Shown here one piece after another: positions 1 to 8,275 of a DNA stretch of 38,028 bases (positions are counted from its first letter, which is position 1; the number at the start of each line of letters is the position of its first letter). Position numbers and translations under genes: made by a program. The stretch lies in assembly GCA_016792685.1 (NCBI GenBank), contig JAEULQ010000112.1, positions 1 through 38,028 on the forward strand, given 5' to 3'. The stretch is from Tabrizicola sp. (GTDB lineage Bacteria; Pseudomonadota; Alphaproteobacteria; Rhodobacterales; Rhodobacteraceae). The notes beneath the pieces are model-generated. The model had not been told where the DNA came from. It made no database searches and was given only the letters and a program-made list of their open reading frames with translations.

Positions 1-98
1 CCGGAAGTTCCGGCCCCGCCCGCGCCGGTTTCGCCCTTGCCGCCGCGCGCGTCATCACTAATGTCGGCGCAGACCGGAAACGACCTCAGGACGTCGCA

Positions 99-1844
99 AT
101 GTTCAGACCTGTTGCCCTGCTTGCCTTGTTTCTTGCTGCGCTCTTGCTGATTGCCCCGGCAAATCCGTCGGCCGCACAAGAGGGTCCGGTCTGGATCCAG
201 GTCGAGGCCCAGCCCGACCTGGCCACGGCCGAAGATCGCGCCCGGGCCTACAGCTCGCTCTTTCCCGAAACCGCCGGGTTCCAGCTGCGCTCGGGCTGGT
301 ACGGCATCATGCTGGGCCCCTTCTCCGCCGAAGAGGCGAGGCTCCGCATCGACAGCCTCAAGCGCGACGGCCAGATTCCCGGCGACAGCTTCATCGCCTT
401 CGAACAGGATTTCCGTGACCAGTACTGGCCGCTCGACGGCGTTGCGCCCCTGGTCCCGGCGAGCGACGAACCCGAAGCTGTGACTCCGGTCGAACCCGAA
501 CCCACTGATGCCCCCGATGAAGACAAGACCCAGGCCCGCGACAGCGAGGCGCTTCTGACCCCGGAAGAACGGATGGACCTGCAAACCGCATTGCAGTGGT
601 TCGGTTTCTATCCGGGCGGCATCGACGGCGCTTTCGGACCCGGCACCCGAAACTCGATGGCCGCCTGGCAAGAGGCGCAGGGGCTGGAGCCGACCGGCAT
701 CCTGACCACCCGCCAGCGCCGCACGCTGCTTGAGGCGTGGAAGGGCGAGCTTTCGTCCTTCGGTTTCGCCGAGGTCATCGAAGCAGAATCCGGGATCACG
801 GTTACCTTGCCGCTGGGACTGGTGGAATTCGACCACTACGAACCCCCATTCGTCCACTACCGCGCCAAGACCGAAGGCGCGCCCCGGATCGTGCTGATCT
901 CGCAGCCCGGCGACCAGGCCGCGTTCTTCGGGCTCTACGACATCCTGCAGACGCTCGACTCCGTGCCGCTTGACGGCCCGCGCGACCGGGGTGACCGCAG
1001 CTTCCGCATCCGCGGCACTTCGCCCAAGGCCGACACGACCATCTTTGCCGAGCTGAAGGGCGAGCGGATCAAGGGCTGGATGCTGATTTCCACCCCCGGC
1101 AACGAGGCGCGGGACGCGCGGATCGTGAAAGTGCTGGAAGACAGTTTCTCGCCCGATGGCGAAAGCGTGCTGGACCCCGGCATGGCCGTCATGGGTGCCG
1201 AGGCCAAGGCGGGCCTTCTGTCCGGTCTGGAAGTGCGCAAGCCGCGCTTCAGCCGGACCGGCTTCTTCATCTCGCCGGAAGGGGCAGTCCTGACGACGAC
1301 CGAAGCCGTCCAGTCCTGCGCCCGTGTGACCATCGACAAGGCGACCGAGGCCAAGGTCGCCCTTGCGGACACGGCCAGTGGCCTCGCGCTTCTGACCCCG
1401 ATGGCCCCGCTTTCGCCGCGGCAGGTCGCGGGCTTTGTCACCGCCCCGCCCCGCCCCGGCAGCGAAATCGCCGTTCCGGGCTATGCCTATGAGGACCGGC
1501 TGCCTGCCCCGGTGCTGACTTTCGGCACGCTGGAAGAGCTGTCTGGCCTGAACAGCGAAACCGGTCTGAACCGTCTGGCGCTGGAAGCGCTGCCCGGCGA
1601 TGCGGGTGGTCCGGTCCTTGACGCCTCCGGCGCGGTGATCGGCATGCTCCTGCCCGCAGGACCCCAGGGCGGCAAGACACTTCCCGCAGGCGTGGTCTTT
1701 GCCCTAACTACCGCCGAGATCGGCCGTCTCCTGACGCCGACCGGCATCGCGCCCGTTTCAAGCACGGCTACCGCCCCGCTCTCGCCGGCAGACCTTGCCG
1801 ACGCCGCGACCGGCATGACGGCCCTCGTTTCCTGCTGGGACTGA
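99..1844 (+). CDS. Secreted SPOR-like/peptidoglycan-binding protein with degenerate trypsin-like domain
   Basis: This is a 581-residue exported protein. An N-terminal signal peptide (about residues 1-26, ending PSAAQ) is followed by a SPOR-like region (about 30-105). Next come an acidic Pro/Glu linker (about 118-150) and a peptidoglycan_binding_1 domain (about 153-214, with GGIDGAFGPGTR). The C-terminal part (about 385-555) has the layout of a trypsin-like protease, with GFFISPEGAVL, GLALL and GDAGGPV. At all three catalytic positions the expected residue is missing: Glu402 stands where His is expected, Gly428 where Asp is expected, and Ala502 replaces the nucleophile Ser of GDSGGP. It is therefore probably a non-catalytic cell-wall-associated protein. 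The start has an AGGA ribosome site at 88-91. Similar proteins in this family are often annotated as serine proteases, which would be misleading here. Confidence 0.85.
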   Translation: MFRPVALLALFLAALLLIAPANPSAAQEGPVWIQVEAQPDLATAEDRARAYSSLFPETAGFQLRSGWYGIMLGPFSAEEARLRIDSLKRDGQIPGDSFIAFEQDFRDQYWPLDGVAPLVPASDEPEAVTPVEPEPTDAPDEDKTQARDSEALLTPEERMDLQTALQWFGFYPGGIDGAFGPGTRNSMAAWQEAQGLEPTGILTTRQRRTLLEAWKGELSSFGFAEVIEAESGITVTLPLGLVEFDHYEPPFVHYRAKTEGAPRIVLISQPGDQAAFFGLYDILQTLDSVPLDGPRDRGDRSFRIRGTSPKADTTIFAELKGERIKGWMLISTPGNEARDARIVKVLEDSFSPDGESVLDPGMAVMGAEAKAGLLSGLEVRKPRFSRTGFFISPEGAVLTTTEAVQSCARVTIDKATEAKVALADTASGLALLTPMAPLSPRQVAGFVTAPPRPGSEIAVPGYAYEDRLPAPVLTFGTLEELSGLNSETGLNRLALEALPGDAGGPVLDASGAVIGMLLPAGPQGGKTLPAGVVFALTTAEIGRLLTPTGIAPVSSTATAPLSPADLADAATGMTALVSCWD

Positions 1845-1870
1845 TCCGCTCCGTCAGCAGAGCCTGACCA

Positions 1871-1895
1871 CCCCTTTCTCTCCGGGAGAGAGGGG
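1871..1895. terminator. Bidirectional hairpin between convergent genes
   Basis: A GC-rich arm (CCCCTTTCTCTCC) pairs with GGGAGAGAGGGG across a tight loop, with a two-base bulge. It lies between the stop of the secreted protein at 1844 and the stop of trkH at 1897, where a shared terminator is expected. There is no long T tract on either side, so efficiency is uncertain. Confidence 0.55.
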
Positions 1896-1896
1896 T

Positions 1897-3345
1897 TCAG
1901 CGCCGCCAGAAGCTCGGCAGTACCAGGACAAGGATCGCCAATAGCCCCAGGCGGCCCAGCAGCATGCACAGCGACATGATGGCAATCGCGCCGGGCGGGA
2001 AGTCGATGAAGGTGCCGGTGCGCTCGACCAGCGGGCCAAAGCCGTAGCCAATGTTGCCAAGCGAAGTCCAGACAGCAAACAGCGCTGAAACCGTGTCGAC
2101 GCCCAGCAGCGTCATCGCCACGCTCATTGTCCCAAGGATCAGGATGAAGCTCGACACGAAAAGGATCAGCGCATTCAGCACGTCCTCTTCGACCGCCCTT
2201 CCGTCATAACGGATCGGATCGACCATCGAGGGATTGCCGATCCGCCGCACCTCGCGCCGCAGGACCGCGACCACCAGTTGCACACGGAAGACCGAGAGCC
2301 CCGCCGCCGATGACCCGGAACAGGCCCCGATCACCCCGATGACGAAAGCCACCACCAGCATGAAACCGCCCCAGGTCGGGAATGTGCCAGAGAAGAACCC
2401 GGTCGAGGACATGATCGATGTCAGGTTGAACAGAGACTCGCGGAAGGTGGGCTCCAGCGGCGCCCCTGTGGTCCAGACCCGCCAAAACGTCACCAACAGC
2501 ACCGCCGTGCCAAGCCAGCGCAAATAGGCCCGCGCCTGGCTGTCCTGCCACAGGGGCACGGCCGAGCCGTTCACCAGTTGCACATAGCGGATATAGGGCA
2601 GGCTCCCCAGGATCATGAACAGCGCCCCCGCATATTCGCCTGCGCCGATGTACTTGTTGAAAGAGATGTCCGTGGGCGAGAACCCGCCCGTGGCGATGGT
2701 CGCAAAGCCATGCACCACTGCGTCAAGCGTCGTCATCCCGATCGCCGAATAGGTTGCGATGCAGATCAGCGTCAGCCCGGCATATACCACCAGCAGCTGC
2801 CCCGCGATATCCGTCGCGCGCGGCAGTGCCTTGCCGAAGGTGTCGAAGCCCTCGGTGCGGAAGAACTGCATGCCGCCCACCCGCATCAGCGGCAGGAAGA
2901 TCATGGCGATAAAGGCGATCCCGAGACCGCCCAGCCAGTTCAGCATCCCCCGCCACAGGTTCATCCCGGCGGGAAGGTCGTCCAGCCCGAAGATCACGGT
3001 CGCCCCGGTCGTGGTGATCCCCGAGACGGCCTCGAAATAGGCATTGTTCAGCGTCAGGCCCGGTGCACCGATATAGAAGGGCAGCCCGCCAAAGAACGGT
3101 ACCAGGAACCAGATCCCTGCCGTCAAAAGATAGGCCTGCCGCGTGTCCAGCGCCTGGCCCAGCGAATTACCGGTCGACAGCGTCAGCCCCGCGCCCACGA
3201 CGCCGGTCAGGGCCGCCGAGGCCAGGAAGGCATAGCCATTCTCAAGCCCGGCCCGCCAGTCGATGATGGCCGGCGCCAGCATCAGGATCGCAAGCACGAT
3301 CAGGATGCGGCCGATGACATAGGCGACGGGGCGGAAGTCTACCAT
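1897..3345 (-). CDS. trkH: TrkH-family potassium uptake transporter
   Basis: This is a 482-residue polytopic membrane protein of normal TrkH length. The four pore-loop signatures are visible in order: SGITTTGATV, IATGGFSP, SSTGFFSGTFPTWGG and NIGYGFGPL. Each carries the filter glycine expected in Trk/Ktr/HKT channels. It would form the potassium-conducting subunit in the inner membrane and needs a TrkA NAD-binding partner, which is not encoded in this window. The start chosen is the ATG at 3345, which begins MVDFRPVAYVIG just before the first membrane helix. A 13-residue in-frame upstream extension is Arg/Gly-rich and unlikely to be used. It lies downstream of folE2 on the same strand, 112 bases away, so co-transcription is possible. 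Confidence 0.93.
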   Translation of the reverse strand: MVDFRPVAYVIGRILIVLAILMLAPAIIDWRAGLENGYAFLASAALTGVVGAGLTLSTGNSLGQALDTRQAYLLTAGIWFLVPFFGGLPFYIGAPGLTLNNAYFEAVSGITTTGATVIFGLDDLPAGMNLWRGMLNWLGGLGIAFIAMIFLPLMRVGGMQFFRTEGFDTFGKALPRATDIAGQLLVVYAGLTLICIATYSAIGMTTLDAVVHGFATIATGGFSPTDISFNKYIGAGEYAGALFMILGSLPYIRYVQLVNGSAVPLWQDSQARAYLRWLGTAVLLVTFWRVWTTGAPLEPTFRESLFNLTSIMSSTGFFSGTFPTWGGFMLVVAFVIGVIGACSGSSAAGLSVFRVQLVVAVLRREVRRIGNPSMVDPIRYDGRAVEEDVLNALILFVSSFILILGTMSVAMTLLGVDTVSALFAVWTSLGNIGYGFGPLVERTGTFIDFPPGAIAIMSLCMLLGRLGLLAILVLVLPSFWRR

Positions 3346-3457
3346 GGTCCGGCCATGGCTACGCGGCCCGCCGCCGCGCGTCAATCGTCAGACGCCTACG
3401 CCTGTCCGGCAAAAGCGGACTCCGCCATCGTCGAAAAGACCGGCGATCCCGAAAGCT

Positions 3458-4543
3458 CTAGCCTGCGTGGATCAGGCTCGCGAAAAGCTTCGGGTCCAGA
3501 CTCTCGGCCGCGAAGGTCTCGCCCTCGGTCAGAAGACTGATCGCGTCATGGCTGTGCAGGCTTTCCTGGTGGCTTGCGATCACCCGGAAATCACCGATCC
3601 GCGCGTCCCCGCGAAGCGCCTCGCAGAAAAGCCGCGCCGCGTCTTCCACGAAGATCGGGTTGGCCGCGTTCAGCTCGGCAAAAGCCTGCTCGTCCTCGCG
3701 CTTCACCATGACCTGGGTTTCGGTGACGACAGCGCCACGGGCCAGTTCGATCAGGTCTTCCAGGGCCATCTCGTCCCTCAGTTCCACCGAAAGCCGCGCC
3801 ACCGACCGCTGCGAATGCGGCGTGGCAAGCTGCCCCCGCACACGGCGGGCATGTTCGGAAAGCTCCAGGCTGCACGGACAGGTCGAGGAATACACATAGT
3901 CCAGATGGGCGATCCGCTTGCGCACGCCTGCCTGATCCACCAGCTCAAGGGCGATGTCATAATACTGCCAGCCCGAAAGCCCGGACCGCAGGGACGACAT
4001 CTGCATCGGAAAGGAAAACCGCATCTGGATGCGGGCGTCAAAGCTGCCAAGGTCGCGCTTGTAATCCTCAAGCGCCGCTTCGATGACGCCAAAGGAAAAC
4101 GCCCGTTCGGCATGGGCATAGAATGACCGCATGATGCGGCTCATGTTGATGCCCTTCTTCTCGGCTTCAAGGCTGACCGTGCCGGTGACGGATGTCTCCA
4201 GCACCAGGGGCGCCCCGCCTCGGGTCGCATAGCGGATCGGCAGGCGGAAGTTCGAGATTCCGACATGCTGGATCCGCGACTTTGCGCCCCGGATCAGACT
4301 GGAAGGGCCGTTCTGCAAGTCAGGCAGCGACGCACGATAAACTGCGTCGGGGCGGAAACCGGCCGGATAGTCCCGCGACATGGCCGGATAGGGCTGGTCG
4401 TCCACAAGATAGCCCACCGCCGCATCCAGACGCGCGATCTCGTCGTCCGAGACCTTGCCCGCCCACTGCCGCAGAACCGCCAGTGCTGCCTCGGCCTCTT
4501 CGCACGAAGGCAACCGGTCGATCTCGGGGGTATGGATGTTCAT
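3458..4543 (-). CDS. folE2: GTP cyclohydrolase FolE2 (type IB)
   Basis: This is a 361-residue enzyme that converts GTP to 7,8-dihydroneopterin triphosphate, the first step of folate synthesis. It is the metal-flexible type IB, unrelated in sequence to the zinc enzyme FolE. Visible landmarks are the CPC motif (Cys222, Cys224), the HSQRS motif (His243) that supplies a metal ligand in the family, and the C-terminal HSHDA. The start ATG has a good GAGAGGA ribosome site. The type IB family is often under zinc (Zur) control elsewhere, but no clear Zur palindrome is visible upstream (4544-4695). It is transcribed leftward toward trkH. Confidence 0.93.
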   Translation of the reverse strand: MNIHTPEIDRLPSCEEAEAALAVLRQWAGKVSDDEIARLDAAVGYLVDDQPYPAMSRDYPAGFRPDAVYRASLPDLQNGPSSLIRGAKSRIQHVGISNFRLPIRYATRGGAPLVLETSVTGTVSLEAEKKGINMSRIMRSFYAHAERAFSFGVIEAALEDYKRDLGSFDARIQMRFSFPMQMSSLRSGLSGWQYYDIALELVDQAGVRKRIAHLDYVYSSTCPCSLELSEHARRVRGQLATPHSQRSVARLSVELRDEMALEDLIELARGAVVTETQVMVKREDEQAFAELNAANPIFVEDAARLFCEALRGDARIGDFRVIASHQESLHSHDAISLLTEGETFAAESLDPKLFASLIHAG

Positions 4544-4695
4544 GTGGCGGTCCTCTCGGTTCAGGCAAGCGCAGCGCTCACCATCAATTTCCGGAATCTT
4601 TTACGGAGGAAGCCCGCCACCGGATCACCCTGGTCCGAAGCAGGCCCCCATCAGATAGGCATTTCTGGGCCGAGAGCAAGCACCGCCTGCGACAC

Positions 4696-5877
4696 TCAAG
4701 CCGCAGAAAGCGCCTGGACCAGATCGGCGATCAGGTCGCCCGCGTCCTCAAGCCCGAGGGACAGCCTGATCAGCCCCGGCGTGATCCCCAGCGCCACCTT
4801 CTGCTCAGCCGGCAAGCGCTGGTGCGTCGTGGTCGCGGGATGGGTCGCGATGGTCTTCGCATCGCCCAGATTGTTGGAGATCTTGGCGATTTCCAGCGCA
4901 TTCATGAACCGGAAGGCCGCCTCCTTGCTGCCTGCGATCTCGAAGGTCACCAATGTCCCGCCCGAGCCCATCTGCGCCATGGCCAGATCGTGCTGCGGGT
5001 GGTTCGGCAGCCCGGGATAGATGACTTTCGTCACCTTCGGATGTGCCGACAGGGCCTCGGCCACTTTCAGCGCCGAATCCGCCATCGCCCGGCAGCGCAG
5101 GTCCAGCGTCGCCATCCCGTTCAGATGCATCCATGCGGTGAACGGGCTCATGCTGCCGCCGGTGTGCTTCATGAAGGGTTCAACCGTCTTGCGGATGAAC
5201 TCGCGGCTGGCGCAGATGACGCCGCCAAGCGCGCGGCCCTGACCGTCGACATGCTTGGTCGTGGAATAGACCACGACATCCGCGCCCTGTTCGACCGCGT
5301 TCGAGAAGACCGGGGTCGCAAAGACATTGTCGCAGATGACCAGCGCACCGACCGAATGGGCAATCGCACTCACACCGCGGATATCGACCAGCTCCAGCGT
5401 CGGGTTCGACATCGATTCGAAGAACACCGCCTTCGTGCCCGGCACCACCGCCTTCCGCCATTGTTCCAGGTCGGCACCGTCGACGAAGGTCACCTTGACC
5501 CCGAACCGCTGCAGCACTTCTTCCAGCACATAAAGGCACGACCCGAAAAGCGCCCGGGCGCTGACCACATGGTCCCCCGCCCGCAGCATCGACATCAGCG
5601 CGCCCGAGACCGCCGCCATGCCGCTTGCCGTGGCAAATGCGTCTTCGGTCCCCTCGAGTGCCGCGATCCGCTCCTCGAACATCCGGGTGGTCGGGTTGCC
5701 GTAGCGGGCATAGATGAACTCGTCTTCGCCCGCCTTGATGAACCGCGCCTCGGCGGCCTCGGCGGTGGGATAGACGAACCCTTGCGTCAGGAAGATCGCC
5801 TCGGCCATCTCGCCATACTGGCTGCGGCGGCTGCCTTCATGAACAAGCTGCGTACGGGTTTTCCAGTCCTTCGACAT
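4696..5877 (-). CDS. metZ: O-succinylhomoserine sulfhydrylase MetZ
   Basis: This is a 393-residue PLP enzyme of the Cys/Met metabolism family. It probably makes homocysteine directly from O-succinylhomoserine and sulfide in methionine synthesis. The PLP lysine is Lys208 in STTKHVDGQGR. The substrate-binding ARYGNPTTR sits near residue 57, and the SNNLGDAKTIATHPATTTH block near the C terminus is typical. The start chosen is the ATG at 5877 (MSKDWKTRT), preceded by a GGGAGG ribosome site. The longer in-frame reading runs through the riboswitch and is not real. Control is by a SAM-II riboswitch and terminator just upstream. O-acetylhomoserine as substrate cannot be excluded from sequence, but the SAM-II context and motif set favour MetZ. 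Confidence 0.92.
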   Translation of the reverse strand: MSKDWKTRTQLVHEGSRRSQYGEMAEAIFLTQGFVYPTAEAAEARFIKAGEDEFIYARYGNPTTRMFEERIAALEGTEDAFATASGMAAVSGALMSMLRAGDHVVSARALFGSCLYVLEEVLQRFGVKVTFVDGADLEQWRKAVVPGTKAVFFESMSNPTLELVDIRGVSAIAHSVGALVICDNVFATPVFSNAVEQGADVVVYSTTKHVDGQGRALGGVICASREFIRKTVEPFMKHTGGSMSPFTAWMHLNGMATLDLRCRAMADSALKVAEALSAHPKVTKVIYPGLPNHPQHDLAMAQMGSGGTLVTFEIAGSKEAAFRFMNALEIAKISNNLGDAKTIATHPATTTHQRLPAEQKVALGITPGLIRLSLGLEDAGDLIADLVQALSAA

Positions 5878-5893
5878 CACGGGCCTCCCGGCC

Positions 5894-5928
5894 AAGAAAA
5901 AGCCCCGGCAAATCAGAGGTGCCGGGGC
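5894..5928 (-). terminator. Intrinsic terminator in the metZ leader
   Basis: Read leftward, GCCCCGGCA and TGCCGGGGC form a perfect 9-bp stem (5920-5928 with 5902-5910). The loop is 9 nt and is followed at once by TTTTTCTT. It lies between the SAM-II aptamer and the metZ start, so it can stop transcription before the gene. This is the expected expression platform for a riboswitch that turns off methionine synthesis when SAM is plentiful. Confidence 0.88.
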
Positions 5929-5947
5929 GCGGATGCCCTTCACCTCT
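5915..5947 (-). promoter_or_regulatory. Possible antiterminator hairpin
   Basis: The 3' end of the aptamer reads AGAGGTG (5947 to 5941). It is exactly complementary to CACCTCT (5921 to 5915), which spans the loop of the terminator. Inside this pairing, GGGC (5938-5935) can pair with GCCC (5928-5925), the 5' arm of the terminator. The two hairpins therefore exclude one another. This is direct base complementarity; the switching role is inferred. Confidence 0.6.
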
Positions 5948-5997
5948 TTAGCGGCTTGTTTAACGTGGCCCGCAATCCGGTAACAAATCGCCACGGG
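5941..5997 (-). promoter_or_regulatory. SAM-II riboswitch (metA motif)
   Basis: Read leftward, the P1 stem is CGTGGC/GCCACG. Its loop contains GATTTGTTACCGGATTGCGG, and the 3' strand reads TTAAACAAGCCGCTAAAGAGG. The loop GCGG can pair with the downstream CCGC to give the H-type pseudoknot of SAM-II. The conserved GATTTG, TTGC, TTAAA and GCTAAA segments match the SAM-II pattern known upstream of met genes in alphaproteobacteria. The aptamer starts almost at the predicted transcription start and is followed by a terminator and metZ. Confidence 0.93.
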
Positions 5998-6001
5998 CGC
6001 C

Positions 6002-6030
6002 TGCATACGCCCGCTGCCCGGCAGGGTCAA
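6002..6030 (-). promoter_or_regulatory. Predicted promoter of metZ
   Basis: Read leftward there is TTGACC (-35, 6030-6025), a 17-base spacer, and TATGCA (-10, 6007-6002). The -35 matches five of six consensus bases; the -10 is weak. Transcription would start near 5995, at the first bases of the SAM-II P1 stem, which independently supports the placement. Confidence 0.5.
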
Positions 6031-6131
6031 GCTGCTGCCTGTGGCTTCAACGCCTGTCACCCCTCCGTCATTCCCGCGTCACGACGCCGTTGCCCCCATG
6101 CGGCATCACAGGGGGAAAAGAGCAGTGACCC

Positions 6132-7046
6132 ATGGCCATGCCCCACGATCCGCGCCCAATCCGCGCCGATGTCGGCCCGAACGGCCTGACCCTCAACCGG
6201 GACAGGCTCGCCCGGAAGCTCGCAGCCCTTCCCAGGGGCGCCCCGGTGGTGGCCATGGTCCACGGCTGGCGCTACGCGCCGGGCTTTTCCCGCGACTGTC
6301 CGCATGGCTCGATCCTGTCGCTCGATCCGCCGCCCGAAGACCGCCGCGCGGTCAGCTGGCCCCGGCATCTGGGCCTTGACGGAGCGCGGGGCCTTGGCAT
6401 TGCGCTCGGGTGGAACGCCAGATGCGACCCCTGGCGCGCCCATCTTCGGGCCAAGGCGACCGGCACAGCGCTGGCCGAGGTTGCCCGCACGGTCCACGCC
6501 CTCTCGGGCCGCCCGTTGCAGATCATCGCCCATTCCATGGGGGCCAGGGTGGCCCTGGCCGCCCTGCCCCATGTCGCCCCGGGCCTGATCCGTCGCCTGA
6601 TCCTTCTCGCCGCTGCCGAGACGCGGGGCCGGACGCTTGCGGCGCTCGACAGTCCTGCCGGCCGCTCCGTCGAAGTGATCAACGTCACCACGCGCGAGAA
6701 TGACCTGTTCGACGCCTGTTTCGAATGGGGCATCCACCTAGGCCTTCGCACCTCGATCGGCCAGGGCCTCGGCCGGGCACATCCGGGCTGGCATGACCTC
6801 TGGATCGATCAGCCGCAGGCCCTCGCCGGTCTGGCAGCGCTGGGTCACCCGCTCGAGGATCCGCCGCGCCGCATCTGCCACTGGTCGCCCTATCTGCGAC
6901 CAGGCACCATCGCCCTCTATCGCGCCCTGATCGACGGAAGTCTGGCCGCCTGTGACCTGCCCCGGCATCGCCCCGCCCGGCGCTGGTCACGACTGATCCT
7001 CGGCGCAGGCGGCATGGGGCTTGCCCCCAAAGTCTGGGGCACTTGA
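6132..7046 (+). CDS. Alpha/beta hydrolase
   Basis: This is a 304-residue protein of the alpha/beta hydrolase fold. The oxyanion region reads VVAMVHGWRYAPG, and the nucleophile elbow is AHSMGAR with Ser as likely nucleophile near residue 136. A late His lies in RICHWSPY, and several Asp residues could complete the triad. There is no signal peptide, so it is probably cytoplasmic. The substrate cannot be predicted; its form resembles lipase/esterase-like hydrolases common in Rhodobacteraceae. It is divergent from metZ. The ATG at 6132 is used, but the ATG at 6138 (MPHDPRP) is equally possible because neither has a strong ribosome site. Confidence 0.8.
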   Translation: MAMPHDPRPIRADVGPNGLTLNRDRLARKLAALPRGAPVVAMVHGWRYAPGFSRDCPHGSILSLDPPPEDRRAVSWPRHLGLDGARGLGIALGWNARCDPWRAHLRAKATGTALAEVARTVHALSGRPLQIIAHSMGARVALAALPHVAPGLIRRLILLAAAETRGRTLAALDSPAGRSVEVINVTTRENDLFDACFEWGIHLGLRTSIGQGLGRAHPGWHDLWIDQPQALAGLAALGHPLEDPPRRICHWSPYLRPGTIALYRALIDGSLAACDLPRHRPARRWSRLILGAGGMGLAPKVWGT

Positions 7047-7102
7047 TTTTCCGGCCGTTGCAGGCAACGGTCTGGCCAAGGAACCCTTGTCCGCAGGCCC
7101 CC

Positions 7103-8215
7103 ATGCGCCGCTTTCTCCTTGTCCTCGCTTTCCTGCCCAGCCCCGTTCAGGCCCAGACCTGCGAGGACCGAAGCCCCGATTATGCCGCCCGCATCGCCCT
7201 TTGCGACGCAGCCTTTGCCGAGGCCGAAACCCCCGATGCCGCCGCCTATGCCCTTTCGATGAAAGGCGAGGCGCAGCGGCTGATGGGCGCCTTTGACGAC
7301 GCGGCCGAAACCCTGCAGCTGGCCCTGACCTATACGCCCGAGAATGCCTGGGTCTGGGTCGAGCTTGGCAATGTCCGCTATGATCAGAACGACACGGCCG
7401 GGGCGCTGGCGCATTATTCGGCCGCGCTCGCGGTCGAAGATTACATCGACGCCTGGGCCAATCGTGCCGAAGCCTGGTGGCAACTCCGCTCCGGGCAACG
7501 CTGCTCGGATGATGCCGACAATGCGCTGCGGATCGACCCGCAATATGCCTATGCGAACGAGATCAAGGGCCGCTGCCTGATCGACCTCGGTCAATCGGAA
7601 GCCGCACTCGAATACTTCAACACGGCCATCGCACTCGTGCCCGGCTACCAGAACGCCTACCGCAACAAGCTCGCCGCCCTGGCCGATCTCGGTCGCTACG
7701 AAGAGCTGGTCGCCGTCGCGGACGAGGCGCTGCGTCCCGATGTCGTGCCCGACCCGAACCCGGCCATCGAGGAGGACATCCTCGCACGGCGGCTGCTGGC
7801 GCTTGGCGAATATGCGCCCCCCGCGACCGTCGCGGATGAGGCGGCGGCGCTGCTGCAGCGCTACCCGCAGAACCTGGCGGCGGTGAACGTGCAGGGCCGC
7901 GCGCTTCTGGCCGCAGGCAAGGCCGCGGAAGCCGACAAGGTGACGGCGGTCTTGCGGCAGAACCCCGACGGGCAGCGGATGGAGGCGGTCTATCATGACA
8001 CGCTGGCCCGGATCGACGCCGCCCTTGGCCGGATGGATCAGGCCTATGCCAATTACGAGTCCGCGATGGCGCTGGACGCCAGCCTGTCACGGACCTATGC
8101 GCGCAAGCTTTCCGAACTTGGCTTCCTGCCTTTGTCCAACGCGCCCTCGGGCGTGCTGACGGCGATGCGGCGCTGCATGGACGTGAAGAAGGCTGCCTGC
8201 GTCTTCCCGGAATGA
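7103..8215 (+). CDS. Periplasmic tetratricopeptide-repeat protein
   Basis: This is a 370-residue exported protein. The signal peptide is MRRFLLVLAFLPSPVQA, and the mature part starts at QTCEDRSPDYA. At least five TPR-like helical pairs follow, for example GEAQRLMGAFDDAAETLQLA, GNVRYDQNDTAGALAHYSAA and KGRCLIDLGQSEAALEYFN. Cysteines at both ends (TCEDR and MRRCMDVKKAACVF) may be disulfide-bonded. The start is set at the ATG at 7103, directly before the signal peptide; a longer in-frame reading from 7043 has no signal features. TPR proteins act as scaffolds; the partner is unknown. The ATG lies 56 bases after the hydrolase stop, so they may be co-transcribed. A strong hairpin follows the stop. 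Confidence 0.82.
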   Translation: MRRFLLVLAFLPSPVQAQTCEDRSPDYAARIALCDAAFAEAETPDAAAYALSMKGEAQRLMGAFDDAAETLQLALTYTPENAWVWVELGNVRYDQNDTAGALAHYSAALAVEDYIDAWANRAEAWWQLRSGQRCSDDADNALRIDPQYAYANEIKGRCLIDLGQSEAALEYFNTAIALVPGYQNAYRNKLAALADLGRYEELVAVADEALRPDVVPDPNPAIEEDILARRLLALGEYAPPATVADEAAALLQRYPQNLAAVNVQGRALLAAGKAAEADKVTAVLRQNPDGQRMEAVYHDTLARIDAALGRMDQAYANYESAMALDASLSRTYARKLSELGFLPLSNAPSGVLTAMRRCMDVKKAACVFPE

Positions 8216-8217
8216 CA

Positions 8218-8254
8218 AAGGGCGCCACCGGGTTTGCGACCGGGCGCCCTTCTT
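8218..8254. terminator. Strong hairpin terminator
   Basis: AAGGGCGCC (8218-8226) and GGCGCCCTT (8243-8251) form a perfect 9-bp stem followed by CTT. It lies just after the TPR gene stop and before the stop of the convergent membrane protein, so it may serve both strands. Confidence 0.7.
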
Positions 8255-8275
8255 GAGGTCGACAGTCTTCCGGCG

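Noticed and set aside
1-98. A possible partial gene at the left edge: an ATG on the minus strand at 55 (MTRAARAK) or an open frame on the plus strand
   Set aside because: Only 98 bases, no clear ribosome site, and GC-rich DNA gives open frames easily.
2578-3540. A long plus-strand open frame (320 codons) across trkH
   Set aside because: It is the antisense shadow of trkH and its upstream spacer, with a composition rich in Arg, Gln and Pro and no family motif.
4192-6189. A 665-codon plus-strand open frame across folE2 and metZ
   Set aside because: Antisense shadow of two certain genes and the riboswitch; no ribosome site or domain.
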